Positions 1 through 6,410 of a stretch of 8,631 bases of DNA are shown piece after piece. The stretch is taken from the NCBI GenBank assembly GCA_023427285.1, contig JAEZBH010000136.1, forward strand, positions 1 to 8,631. Reading direction: 5' to 3'. The notes beneath the pieces are model-generated. The model had not been told where the DNA came from and made no database searches. It saw only the letters and a program-made list of their open reading frames with translations. The position numbers were made by a program, and so were the translations under genes. The stretch comes from Pseudomonadota bacterium (GTDB lineage: Bacteria > Pseudomonadota > Alphaproteobacteria > Sphingomonadales > Sphingomonadaceae). How positions within the stretch are numbered: position 1 is the stretch's first letter; the number at the start of each line of letters is the position of its first letter.

Positions 1-1410
1 TTTGAGGTAAAGGGCGGCTATCAGTACAGCCCCTACGAAGGCTTCGCCAATCAGTACATGGACATGACCTCGAACCGTTCGTGGTTCGCCAATGGTCGCT
101 GGCAGGGCATTTTTGATTGGGGCGATGTGGAGGCGAGCGGATACTATCGCGATACCCGCCACCGCATGAACTTCCTTGAGGACAAGGGCGGAACCACTAA
201 TGGCGGCATGCCGATGAACACCGACAGCGAAAGCTGGGGCGGCGCGCTCAAGGCAGACATTCCGGCCAGCGCACGCGATACGCTGCGGCTGGGCGCGGAA
301 TTCCACCATCAACGTCTGCATGACGAATGGCCAGCCGTTGCGGGCAGCCACATGATGGGGCCGAATGCCTATGTGAATATCAACAACGGCACGCGCGACC
401 GGTTTGGCATTCACGCTGAATGGGAGGCGGCCTGGGCACCCCGGCTGACCACGCTCATCGGCGCACGCACCGATTTCGTGTGGATGAACACCGGCGAAGT
501 TCAGCCCTACGGCCACGGCATGATGAACATGGCCGATGCCATGGCCGCGGCAGAATTCAATGCGGCGGATCGCTCAAAGCGGGATGCCAACTGGGGCCTG
601 TCGGCGCTGGCCCGTTATGCCCTGAGCGACGTTGCCACCCTTGAGGCGGGCTATGCTCATAAAACCCGTTCGCCCAGCCTTTACGAGCGTTACAGTTGGG
701 GTCGGACCTCTATGGCAAGCCGCATGATCGGCTGGTATGGCGATGGTAACGGCTATGTCGGCAACCTTGAGTTGAAGCCGGAATCTGCCGATACGCTGAG
801 CGCGGCGGTGACTTTTGCGGGCGGCGGCGAACAGGGCTGGCAGCTTCGCGTCTCGCCCCATTACACGCGGGTGAACAATTATATTGATGCCGTAAAGATT
901 GCCGATCTTTCAGGCGGGTTTGTGCAACTGCAATTCCAGAATCAGGACGCCGAGTTCTATGGTCTGGACGTCTCCGGCGCGTTGCCTCTGTGGACGTCGG
1001 CTGGAGCGGGCGCGGCACGCTTGAGCGCGACTGCGAGCTGGGTGCGCGGTCACAACCTCGATGATGGCGGCGCGCTGTATCATCAGATGCCTCTGAATGC
1101 GACGCTTGCGGTTGAGCACCGGCTGGGAGGCTGGGAAAGCGCAGCAGAGCTGGAGCTAGTAACAGACAAGACCCGCGTTGACGCCACGCGTCATGAACCC
1201 GAGACCGATGGCTACGCACTCGTTAACCTGCGCACGGGCTATGGCTGGAAGAATCTGCGCCTGACCTTTGAGGTGCAGAACCTGTTCGACACCGGATACG
1301 ATCTACCGCTGGGCGGCATGTCTTTGGGTGACTTGAAGGCAGACGGCACGCTGCGCCCGGTGCCGGGGCGGGGCCGCTCGTTCAACGTTGGTCTGACGGC
1401 GAAGTTCTGA
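1..1410 (+). CDS. TonB-dependent outer-membrane receptor, C-terminal part (5' partial)
   Basis: The reading frame is open from base 1, so the ATG at 58 is internal and the plug domain and start lie outside the window. The 469 visible residues look like alternating beta strands of a 22-stranded TonB-receptor barrel. They carry the family's late-barrel motifs: a TRSPSLYERY segment, a GNLELKPE segment, a VQNLFDTGYDLPLG segment near the end, and a terminal aromatic residue (AKF) as needed for outer-membrane assembly. Met and His residues are clustered: HRMN at 160-171, MPM at 208-216, HMM at 349-357, GHGMMNM at 511-531, and further Met at 541, 712 and 724. This recalls copper receptors of the OprC/NosA type, but the ligand is not proven. 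The stop overlaps the tonB start by one base (TGATG), so the two are probably translated together. Receptor identity is sure; ligand is inference. Confidence 0.93.
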   Translation, partial: FEVKGGYQYSPYEGFANQYMDMTSNRSWFANGRWQGIFDWGDVEASGYYRDTRHRMNFLEDKGGTTNGGMPMNTDSESWGGALKADIPASARDTLRLGAEFHHQRLHDEWPAVAGSHMMGPNAYVNINNGTRDRFGIHAEWEAAWAPRLTTLIGARTDFVWMNTGEVQPYGHGMMNMADAMAAAEFNAADRSKRDANWGLSALARYALSDVATLEAGYAHKTRSPSLYERYSWGRTSMASRMIGWYGDGNGYVGNLELKPESADTLSAAVTFAGGGEQGWQLRVSPHYTRVNNYIDAVKIADLSGGFVQLQFQNQDAEFYGLDVSGALPLWTSAGAGAARLSATASWVRGHNLDDGGALYHQMPLNATLAVEHRLGGWESAAELELVTDKTRVDATRHEPETDGYALVNLRTGYGWKNLRLTFEVQNLFDTGYDLPLGGMSLGDLKADGTLRPVPGRGRSFNVGLTAKF

Positions 1411-2132
1411 TGCGCTCCGGCCTGCATGTCCGGTATGGCAAATCCGGCACGGCGCGCGGGCTGTCGCTGCTGGCCGTGCTGCTGCTCCATGCCGGACTTG
1501 CAGGCGCGATCCTGCTGCCGCGTACCGAAGGGATGCTCCCTCGTGGCGCGGCGGCAGAACCACCCACACTGGCTCTCATCGCGGTTGCACCGGAGCAGGT
1601 GTTGCCAGCGCAGCCAGAGACCGCACTAACGGAAATCCCTCTGGCGGTTGCGCCGCCGGATATCGCGGTTGCCGCTGGCGAGGCCCCTTTGCCGGAGGCG
1701 CAGAGCATCAAAACAAGGGGTGATCTTGCGCCTGTGCCCGCGCCAGTTGCTTTGCCGATTGCGCCTTCTTTGGGCGCGGGCGCGGGGCCGTCAGAGCCCG
1801 CCCGCCCTGTTGGCGCACATCCCAAGCCCGCACGTGCCGAGTCCGCTCAGGCGAGCTCGCATGTGACGCGGGATGTTTATCAAAAAGTGCTGTGGCAATG
1901 GGTGGCGGCGCGCCGTCCGCAGGGAATACATCTTGAAGGAGAGGCGGTTGTTTCCTTCACGCTCGATCACAGGGGGAGGCTGCTCTCTTCTAGTATCGAG
2001 CGCACCAGCGGCAACAAGCTGCTGGACCGGCTGGCGCTACGCACCATTCGCGCCTCTGCTCCGTTTCCGGCGCCGCCCATTGAACTGCCGGGCGATGCGC
2101 TGACCTTCAGCCTTGCGTTCAACTTCAGCTGA
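1410..2132 (+). CDS. tonB: TonB-family energy transducer
   Basis: This 240-residue protein would link the inner-membrane proton-motive-force machinery (ExbB/ExbD, not in this window) to outer-membrane receptors. It has a short basic N-terminus, one membrane segment at about residues 17-36 containing Ser19 and His27 (a Ser and a His are characteristic of TonB anchors, though the spacing here is wider than the S-x3-H of E. coli TonB), a Pro/Ala-rich periplasmic linker at about 47-145, and a TonB C-terminal domain at about 155-240. That domain shows the usual YQKVLWQW start, the SGNKLLDRLAL helix and an SAPFPAPP segment. The start at 1410 overlaps the receptor stop; only a weak GAAG precedes it, which fits translational coupling. 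The adjacency suggests a TonB dedicated to this receptor. Function is firm from the C-terminal domain; receptor specificity is inferred. Confidence 0.9.
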   Translation: MRSGLHVRYGKSGTARGLSLLAVLLLHAGLAGAILLPRTEGMLPRGAAAEPPTLALIAVAPEQVLPAQPETALTEIPLAVAPPDIAVAAGEAPLPEAQSIKTRGDLAPVPAPVALPIAPSLGAGAGPSEPARPVGAHPKPARAESAQASSHVTRDVYQKVLWQWVAARRPQGIHLEGEAVVSFTLDHRGRLLSSSIERTSGNKLLDRLALRTIRASAPFPAPPIELPGDALTFSLAFNFS

Positions 2133-2146
2133 ACTTGGTGAAGCTT

Positions 2147-2178
2147 GGGAGACGACAGGTCCGAGCCCGTCGTCTCCC
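2147..2178. terminator. Hairpin between convergent genes, probable bidirectional terminator
   Basis: A perfect 10-bp inverted repeat, GGGAGACGAC at 2147-2156 and GTCGTCTCCC at 2169-2178, encloses a 12-base loop. It fills the 63-base gap between the stop of the plus-strand tonB gene and the stop of the minus-strand dehydrogenase gene. On the plus strand it is followed by GGTATATTTA, a poor U-tract; on the minus strand no U-tract follows. The location and stem argue for a shared terminator; efficiency is uncertain. Confidence 0.6.
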
Positions 2179-2195
2179 GGTATATTTACGCCGCT

Positions 2196-4283
2196 TTACT
2201 CCGGCAGCGCATAGGCAACGATCGCATCCGTCACCTTGGTGCCGAGGTATTTGTGGCCGCCTGCGGCGATCACAACATACTGCCGTCCGTTCTTGCGCAG
2301 GCGGTAGGTCATGGGCGTTGCTTGTCCGCCGCCGGGCAGTCGGGCCTTCCAGACAACTTCCCCGGTCTTGACGTCATAGGCGCGTAAGAAATTGTCGGTG
2401 GTTGCGCCGATGAAGACCAGTCCCGAGGCGGTGATGACCGAGCCGCCCATGTTGGGTACGCCGATTTTGAACCAGAGCGGGAACGGAGCAGTGTCGCGGG
2501 TGGAGCCAAGCGGCACATCCCACAGAACTTTCCCGGCTTTAAGGTCGATTGCGGTCAACTTGCCCCAAGGCGGGGCGTTGCACGGCGCGCCAAAGGGCGA
2601 CAGCAACGGCTCCATTTTCAATCCGTAAGGCGCGCCGAACGTCGGCAGCATCTGTTCGCCCGCCTTCAGCCGCTTGTCTGTCTCCTCGCGGGGGATGAGC
2701 GTCATCTTGGCGGCCATGTGGGTGGTGTTGGCGATCAGGATGCCCCGCTCCGGATCGATGGAAACACCGCCCCAATTGGAGGCTCCCATGAAGCTCGGCC
2801 AGTTGATCCAGCCGCGCGTGGAGGGCGGCGTGAACATGCCGGCATAGTCCAGTTCACGGAATTGCTCGCGGCACTTGGCTCGATCATAGGGGGTGAAACC
2901 CCACATGTCGTCTTCGCTCAGCTCCGGCTTGCGGACGATAAAGGCTGGATTGGCAGGGAAGGGCTGGGTTGGCGAGAGCACTTCGCCCGGCAGCTTGCTC
3001 TGCGGCACCGGCCGCTCTTCAACCGGAGACAGCGGCGTGCCATCGCGGCGGTCCAGAATGAAAATGTGCCCCTGCTTGGTGGCCTGCGCCAGAGCAGGCA
3101 CCGGGCCGTTCTCGGTCGGCATGTCAAAGAGCACGGGTTGGGCCGGAACGTCGTAATCCCATACGTCCTTGTGCACGGTCTGGAAGTGCCAGCGCACTTT
3201 GCCCGTTGTCGCCTCCAGTGCCACAACGGAGGAGGCGTAATAGTCCAGCCCGTTGCGAACGTGGGAGATGTGATCCGGGGCCGCATTGCCCATTGGTACG
3301 TAAATAAGGTTCAGGTCGGGATCGGCAGCCATCGGGGCCCAGGAGTTGGGCGTTGCCCGGACGAAAGGCTCGCCGTCCTTGGCCAGATCAGCGTCGGTCA
3401 TGCCGGGCGGCAGCGGGTTCCAGGCCCATGCCGGAGCGCCGGTGTGCAGATCAAAGGCCCGAATGGCCCCGGCGGGCACATCCACGCGCATGTTGTCGGG
3501 AATGCGACCGTTGACCACGATCTTGTCGCCGATGACGACAGGCGGCGAGGAAATGGCCAGATCGCCCCGCTCGGTTTTGCCCAGGCCCGGCTTCAGGTCG
3601 AGGATGCCGTTTTGACCGAAGGTGCTGCATTGTTTGCCGTTGGCCGCATCCAGCGCGACAAGGCGACCATCGAGCGTGCCCGCAAAGATACGCCCGGCGC
3701 AGGCCTCGCCCTCAGGGACAAGGGGATCACGAGCGTATGTCACGCCGCGGCAGTTGATCAGGTAGGTGCTGAAATTGTCCGATTGCGGGTCGGCTGCCCA
3801 GAGTTCCTTGCCGGTTTCCGGGTCGATCGCGGCAATCCGGCCCGTGCCGGAGCAGATGTACATCCGATCCTCGGCAATGATGGGCGTGACCTGAAGCGTT
3901 GGAGACAGGTTATCGGGCGCATTGATCTTGCCGACGTGATAGGTCCAGGCTGGCTTCATGGCCCACACGTTCCCAGGCGTAATCTGGGTAAGGGGGGAAT
4001 AGCGGGTGCCGCCTGCGTCGTTGCCCCAGGTGTTCCAGCCTGCAACGGGTCCGCTGTAGTCCAGCGCGGGCTTGGCGCGGAACCAGTTCTGGGGCTGGTG
4101 TTCGATGCCGATCCATGCCGCTGCGGCGAGCGCGGCAATAATGCCTGTCGCTTTCAACAGGCCGTGTTTGCGTTTTGCCGTGTGCGGTGCTGTTTCGCCG
4201 GTGCGAGCGGACACTGTCTGCTCGGTTTGATTGACTGCCATTGCCGTTGACCCGTTTATGCGGCACGCCCCGGCAGATGCCAT
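2196..4283 (-). CDS. Membrane-anchored PQQ-dependent dehydrogenase, glucose/quinate (Gcd-like) family
   Basis: This 695-residue quinoprotein should oxidise a sugar, polyol or cyclic alcohol in the periplasm using pyrroloquinoline quinone and pass electrons to ubiquinone. A basic cytoplasmic stretch is followed by one membrane segment at about residues 41-60 and an eight-bladed propeller domain from about 80 to the end. The match to E. coli Gcd as I recall it is extensive: GGTRYSPLTQI at 91-101, IYVPMGNAAPD at 328-338, WHFQTVHKDVWDYDVPAQP at 365-383 including the WDxD acidic motif of the active site, Lys403 in TKQGHIFILDRRDG (the PQQ-contacting lysine region), and GGQATPMTY, AAGGH and GTK near the C-terminus. 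It lacks the adjacent Cys-Cys pair of methanol dehydrogenases, as Gcd does. Gcd has five N-terminal membrane helices and about 800 residues; here there is one, so the anchor is reduced. The start at 4283 is chosen because GAGGGGGAG lies 8 bases upstream; ATG at 4241 is an alternative with a poor site. Family is firm, substrate unknown. Confidence 0.93.
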   Translation of the reverse strand: MASAGACRINGSTAMAVNQTEQTVSARTGETAPHTAKRKHGLLKATGIIAALAAAAWIGIEHQPQNWFRAKPALDYSGPVAGWNTWGNDAGGTRYSPLTQITPGNVWAMKPAWTYHVGKINAPDNLSPTLQVTPIIAEDRMYICSGTGRIAAIDPETGKELWAADPQSDNFSTYLINCRGVTYARDPLVPEGEACAGRIFAGTLDGRLVALDAANGKQCSTFGQNGILDLKPGLGKTERGDLAISSPPVVIGDKIVVNGRIPDNMRVDVPAGAIRAFDLHTGAPAWAWNPLPPGMTDADLAKDGEPFVRATPNSWAPMAADPDLNLIYVPMGNAAPDHISHVRNGLDYYASSVVALEATTGKVRWHFQTVHKDVWDYDVPAQPVLFDMPTENGPVPALAQATKQGHIFILDRRDGTPLSPVEERPVPQSKLPGEVLSPTQPFPANPAFIVRKPELSEDDMWGFTPYDRAKCREQFRELDYAGMFTPPSTRGWINWPSFMGASNWGGVSIDPERGILIANTTHMAAKMTLIPREETDKRLKAGEQMLPTFGAPYGLKMEPLLSPFGAPCNAPPWGKLTAIDLKAGKVLWDVPLGSTRDTAPFPLWFKIGVPNMGGSVITASGLVFIGATTDNFLRAYDVKTGEVVWKARLPGGGQATPMTYRLRKNGRQYVVIAAGGHKYLGTKVTDAIVAYALPE

Positions 4284-4291
4284 TGGGCGTG

Positions 4292-4300
4292 CTCCCCCTC
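4292..4300 (-). promoter_or_regulatory. Ribosome binding site deciding the dehydrogenase start
   Basis: On the minus strand GAGGGGGAG ends 8 bases before the ATG at 4283. The alternative ATG at 4241 has only CGGGTCAACGGCA before it. The longer protein, with 14 extra N-terminal residues, is therefore preferred. Confidence 0.7.
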
Positions 4301-4309
4301 ATTTTTGTA

Positions 4310-4322
4310 ATTGCAGTGCAAT
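4310..4322. promoter_or_regulatory. Perfect palindrome ATTGCA-G-TGCAAT upstream of the dehydrogenase, operator candidate
   Basis: Two 6-base arms around a single G form a perfect 13-base palindrome, 26 bases upstream of the dehydrogenase ATG and 9 bases upstream of its ribosome binding site. Its size and symmetry suit a dimeric helix-turn-helix regulator. A second, shorter repeat, CAGAT-AC-ATCTG, lies at 4349-4360. No convincing -35/-10 pair was found on the minus strand in this gap, so its position relative to the promoter is unknown. The role is inference. Confidence 0.35.
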
Positions 4323-4478
4323 ACGCGGATAATTTCGGCCAAAACTTGCAGATACATCTGATGATTTGGCAAGGGGCGGCAGCGCCAGGCGTATCTAAAC
4401 TCATAGAAATGGTAGTATTGGGCGTGCGCCAGCGGCCTGCGCCGGTTGAGGCCCTGATGTGAATGCCGCCAGCCTGCC

Positions 4479-4520
4479 CAAACAGAAAAGCCGCGATCCA
4501 CGCTGGGCGGATCACGGCTT
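4479..4520 (-). terminator. Rho-independent terminator of the SnoaL-like gene
   Basis: Read on the minus strand, AAGCCGTGATCC (4520-4509) pairs with GGATCGCGGCTT (4499-4488) as a 12-bp stem with one G-U pair and a 9-base loop, followed by a T-rich tail, TTCTGTTT (4487-4480). It starts 24 bases after the SnoaL-like stop codon. It makes read-through into the dehydrogenase gene limited, so the dehydrogenase probably has its own promoter in 4301-4478. Confidence 0.82.
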
Positions 4521-4544
4521 GCCTTGTTGCCTCTGGTGGCCCGT

Positions 4545-5033
4545 TTATGCGGTTGGTGCCGGGATGTTGGCAATTTCCACGCCGTTGGCATCCGTCACCT
4601 TGCCGTCGAAAATCAGGCGGGGCTCAGAGCGGCTGTAGGCGATGCGCCAGCCCTTCTCGGTGCGTACATAGCGGTCGTGATAGAAATTGCTGAGCAGCCG
4701 GAAGGTCTTCAGCTCCGGATGATAGGTTACAAACGCCAGGCTCCAGCGCGCCTCGGCGTTGTTTTCGTCGATCACGTTGATCTCGGCGTTGTGCGCCTGA
4801 TGGCTGTCGATGATCGGCGTGGTGGCCGCCAGCTGGGTGAAGATCTCAACCAAGCCTTCGCGATCATGGAAGGTGCCGATCGGAGGGAACACGATTTCCG
4901 CACCCTTTTCGATGTAGCACTCGCGAATTGCATCGATGTCCTTGGCATCGCAGGCATTCAGATAGCGTGCTTTCAGGTGGCGAATTTCCGATTCCGCCTC
5001 CAGGCGGGCAATGCGGCGTTCCAGGTCGCTCAT
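4545..5033 (-). CDS. SnoaL-like / NTF2-fold protein (possible isomerase, dehydratase or dehydrochlorinase-like enzyme)
   Basis: The 162-residue protein has the length and pattern of SnoaL_4-type NTF2-fold proteins, cytosolic cone-shaped barrels that include scytalone dehydratase, steroid delta-isomerase, the LinA dehydrochlorinase and non-catalytic members. A charged N-terminal helix (ERRIARLEAESEIRHLKARYL, about 5-25) is followed by Asp29 in NACDAKD, the IGTFHDREGLVEIF segment at 52-65, His78 in DSHQAHN, and the C-terminal strands FYHDRYVRTEKGWRIAYSR. Asp29 and His78 fall where LinA has its Asp25/His73 pair in an alignment from memory, so an acid/base role is possible. A good AAGGGGAG site lies just before the ATG. 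The gene is divergent from the Lrp/AsnC pair. Fold is well supported; catalytic activity and substrate are not known. Confidence 0.85.
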   Translation of the reverse strand: MSDLERRIARLEAESEIRHLKARYLNACDAKDIDAIRECYIEKGAEIVFPPIGTFHDREGLVEIFTQLAATTPIIDSHQAHNAEINVIDENNAEARWSLAFVTYHPELKTFRLLSNFYHDRYVRTEKGWRIAYSRSEPRLIFDGKVTDANGVEIANIPAPTA

Positions 5034-5080
5034 AATTCTCCCCTTTTTACGAGTTCAGTTGCGATATTGGCTCGCCGCCT

Positions 5081-5109
5081 TTGAATTCGCAAATATTTCG
5101 TCATATGAA
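5081..5109 (+). promoter_or_regulatory. Sigma70-like promoter candidate for the Lrp/AsnC pair
   Basis: TTGAAT at 5081-5086 is separated by 17 bases from TATGAA at 5104-5109, matching the -35/-10 layout. It lies in the AT-rich core and overlaps the TCATATGA palindrome, so a protein bound there would block it. Transcription would start near 5116 and leave a leader of about 200 bases before the first regulator gene. Alphaproteobacterial promoters often deviate from this consensus, so this is a candidate only. Confidence 0.4.
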
Positions 5110-5300
5110 TGCGAAAATGGCGTATAGTTTCCTGATTCAGTCAGGGTGTGCGTTACAAGGGGCACGGTAAGGGCAAGGGCACATGGGGCATCTTGAAGGG
5201 CGAATGATCTGTATTGCCGGGGCGCACATTCCCGTTGACCGTGGCCATGTTGCCGCGCATCTGCTTGCGGCCTGATCAAATGCGCGTACGAAGCACTGCC

Positions 5301-5307
5301 GAAGGGG
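5301..5307 (+). promoter_or_regulatory. Ribosome binding site deciding the first regulator start
   Basis: GAAGGGG ends 8 bases before the ATG at 5316. In-frame ATGs further upstream at 5214, 5247 and 5280 lack a comparable site and would add a basic tail unlike other Lrp/AsnC proteins. Confidence 0.65.
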
Positions 5308-5315
5308 CTGGCAAC

Positions 5316-5804
5316 ATGGTGTCTGGGCCGAACGACCTTCAGGAGCTCGATGAGATCGACCTGAAGATTATCGAATTGCTTACCCGCAACGGACGGGCCA
5401 CAAATCAGCAGATTGCGCGCAAGCTCAACCTTGCGGCAGCCACGGTCAGCGCCCGTATCCGGCGTCTGGAAGAGGCCAACGCGATGCGGGTCGTCGCGGT
5501 GTCCGACTTTGCGGCCTTCGGGTTCAACGCGCTGCTGGCGGTTGGCGTTGAGGTGGAGGGGCGTCCGGCCGAAGACGTGGCGAGCGATCTTGCCGCCCTG
5601 CCGGAGGTATTCAGCGCCCATTTGGTCACGGGCCGCTATGATATCGAGCTGCTGGTTGCGCTTCGCAGCATGGATGACCTGCCGGATTTCCTGTTGGCCA
5701 AGGTCAGCAAGATTGCGGGCATCCGCAATCTCGATCCGTCTATTGCGGTGGATGTCATCCGCTATGAATTCGACGTTGCGCCGATGGCGAGCCGGGAGGC
5801 ATGA
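5316..5804 (+). CDS. Lrp/AsnC-family transcriptional regulator, first of a pair
   Basis: The 162-residue protein has the standard Lrp/AsnC layout. An N-terminal LDEIDLKIIELL helix leads into a winged helix-turn-helix (about residues 12-60, with the recognition helix around AAATVSARIRRLEE). A RAM domain for dimer or octamer assembly and effector binding follows at about 70-150, with the family's GRYD motif at 106-109. Lrp/AsnC proteins respond to amino acids or other small metabolites. The frame is open upstream to 5214, but the start at 5316 gives the usual family length and has a GAAGGGG site 8 bases before it. The stop overlaps the start of the second regulator, so both are made from one message. 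Targets are probably the divergent SnoaL-like promoter and its own promoter; that is inferred from position. Confidence 0.92.
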   Translation: MVSGPNDLQELDEIDLKIIELLTRNGRATNQQIARKLNLAAATVSARIRRLEEANAMRVVAVSDFAAFGFNALLAVGVEVEGRPAEDVASDLAALPEVFSAHLVTGRYDIELLVALRSMDDLPDFLLAKVSKIAGIRNLDPSIAVDVIRYEFDVAPMASREA

Positions 5805-6304
5805 TGAGCGGTATCCAACTTGATGAACTGGATATGCGGCTGATTAATTTGCTGTCGCGGGATGCCCGTGTCAGCAATCGCCGCATTGCCGCCGATCTGG
5901 GCGTGACGGAGGGCACCATTCGTGGCCGCATCAAGCGGTTGCAGCAGGAAAATCTGATCCGCTTCACGGCCATTACTAACACCGCCTATCTGGGCTCGCC
6001 CCAGCTCGTGTTCCTTGGCGTGCAGGTGGAGCAAGCTCGGGTGCAGGAGATTTCGCGCCAGATTGCCGAAATCGCGCCGATCAACTGCGTCATCATCACG
6101 CTTGGCCGGTATCACATTCTCGCCATTGGCCTGTTCCGCGATCTGGATGAAGTGCTCGATGTCGCCAACAATCAGATGCGCCAGATCGAGGGTGTCCGTC
6201 ATGTCGAGACCTCGGTTGCGGTCAAGACGATGAAATACACCGATCGCATGGCCCGCATCACCCGCTCGATCGAAGTGGAGGATGACGAGGACGACGAGGA
6301 ATAG
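5804..6304 (+). CDS. Lrp/AsnC-family transcriptional regulator, second of a pair, with acidic tail
   Basis: This 166-residue protein is a paralogue of its neighbour with a winged helix-turn-helix at about residues 5-55 (recognition helix around TEGTIRGRIKRLQQ) and a RAM domain at about 65-145. Two features differ. The RAM motif reads GRYH (101-104), with His where the first regulator has Asp, so the effector pocket may be altered. The C-terminus ends in an almost wholly acidic stretch (EVEDDEDDEE, 157-166) not usual in this family. Tandem ATGs occur at 5801 and 5804; 5804 is preferred because GGGAGG at 5794-5799 is one base from the first and four from the second. Either way the start overlaps the upstream stop, giving translational coupling and roughly equal output. 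This favours a hetero-oligomer with the first regulator, which is inference. Confidence 0.92.
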   Translation: MSGIQLDELDMRLINLLSRDARVSNRRIAADLGVTEGTIRGRIKRLQQENLIRFTAITNTAYLGSPQLVFLGVQVEQARVQEISRQIAEIAPINCVIITLGRYHILAIGLFRDLDEVLDVANNQMRQIEGVRHVETSVAVKTMKYTDRMARITRSIEVEDDEDDEE

Positions 6305-6410
6305 GACGCCAGCAAAGACTGTGGTCGTTGGCAGGTAGTGCGGTGCCGCGCATCGGCTATGCTCGTGCGAATATCATAGCAACAACCAACAACTCTCGGG
6401 GGAGGGACTC

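Larger units (their letters stand above)
5034..5315. promoter_or_regulatory. Divergent control region with several inverted repeats
   Basis: This 282-base region separates the minus-strand SnoaL-like gene from the plus-strand regulator pair. Its core at about 5081-5140 is AT-rich against a G+C-rich background. It contains TTCGCA (5086-5091) facing TGCGAA (5110-5115), the 8-base palindrome TCATATGA at 5101-5108 between them, and CCTGA-TTCAG-TCAGG at 5131-5145. Such an arrangement beside a regulator gene usually holds its own operators. Assignment of any repeat to the Lrp/AsnC proteins is inference. The rest, 5146-5315, holds only a possible 30-codon leader reading frame. Confidence 0.5.

Noticed and set aside
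2718..4250. Long open frame of about 510 codons on the plus strand
   Set aside because: It lies opposite the well-supported dehydrogenase gene, resembles no family I know, and is explained by high-G+C antisense codon bias.
4251..4552. The 13-base string CCCGTTTATGCGG occurs at 4251-4263 and again at 4540-4552
   Set aside because: The first copy lies inside the dehydrogenase N-terminal codons and the second spans the SnoaL-like stop. Flanks do not match, so it is too short to claim a repeat or attachment site.
5316..6304. Idea that the paired AsnC-fold proteins are siroheme decarboxylase subunits (AhbA/AhbB or NirDLGH type)
   Set aside because: Both retain ordinary regulator helix-turn-helix and RAM features, and there is no heme d1 or heme biosynthesis context.
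6305..6410. Promoter for the short-chain dehydrogenase (TTGGCA at 6328, TATGCT at 6358)
   Set aside because: The spacing is 24 bases, too long for sigma70, so no promoter is called. The gene may be read through from the regulator pair.
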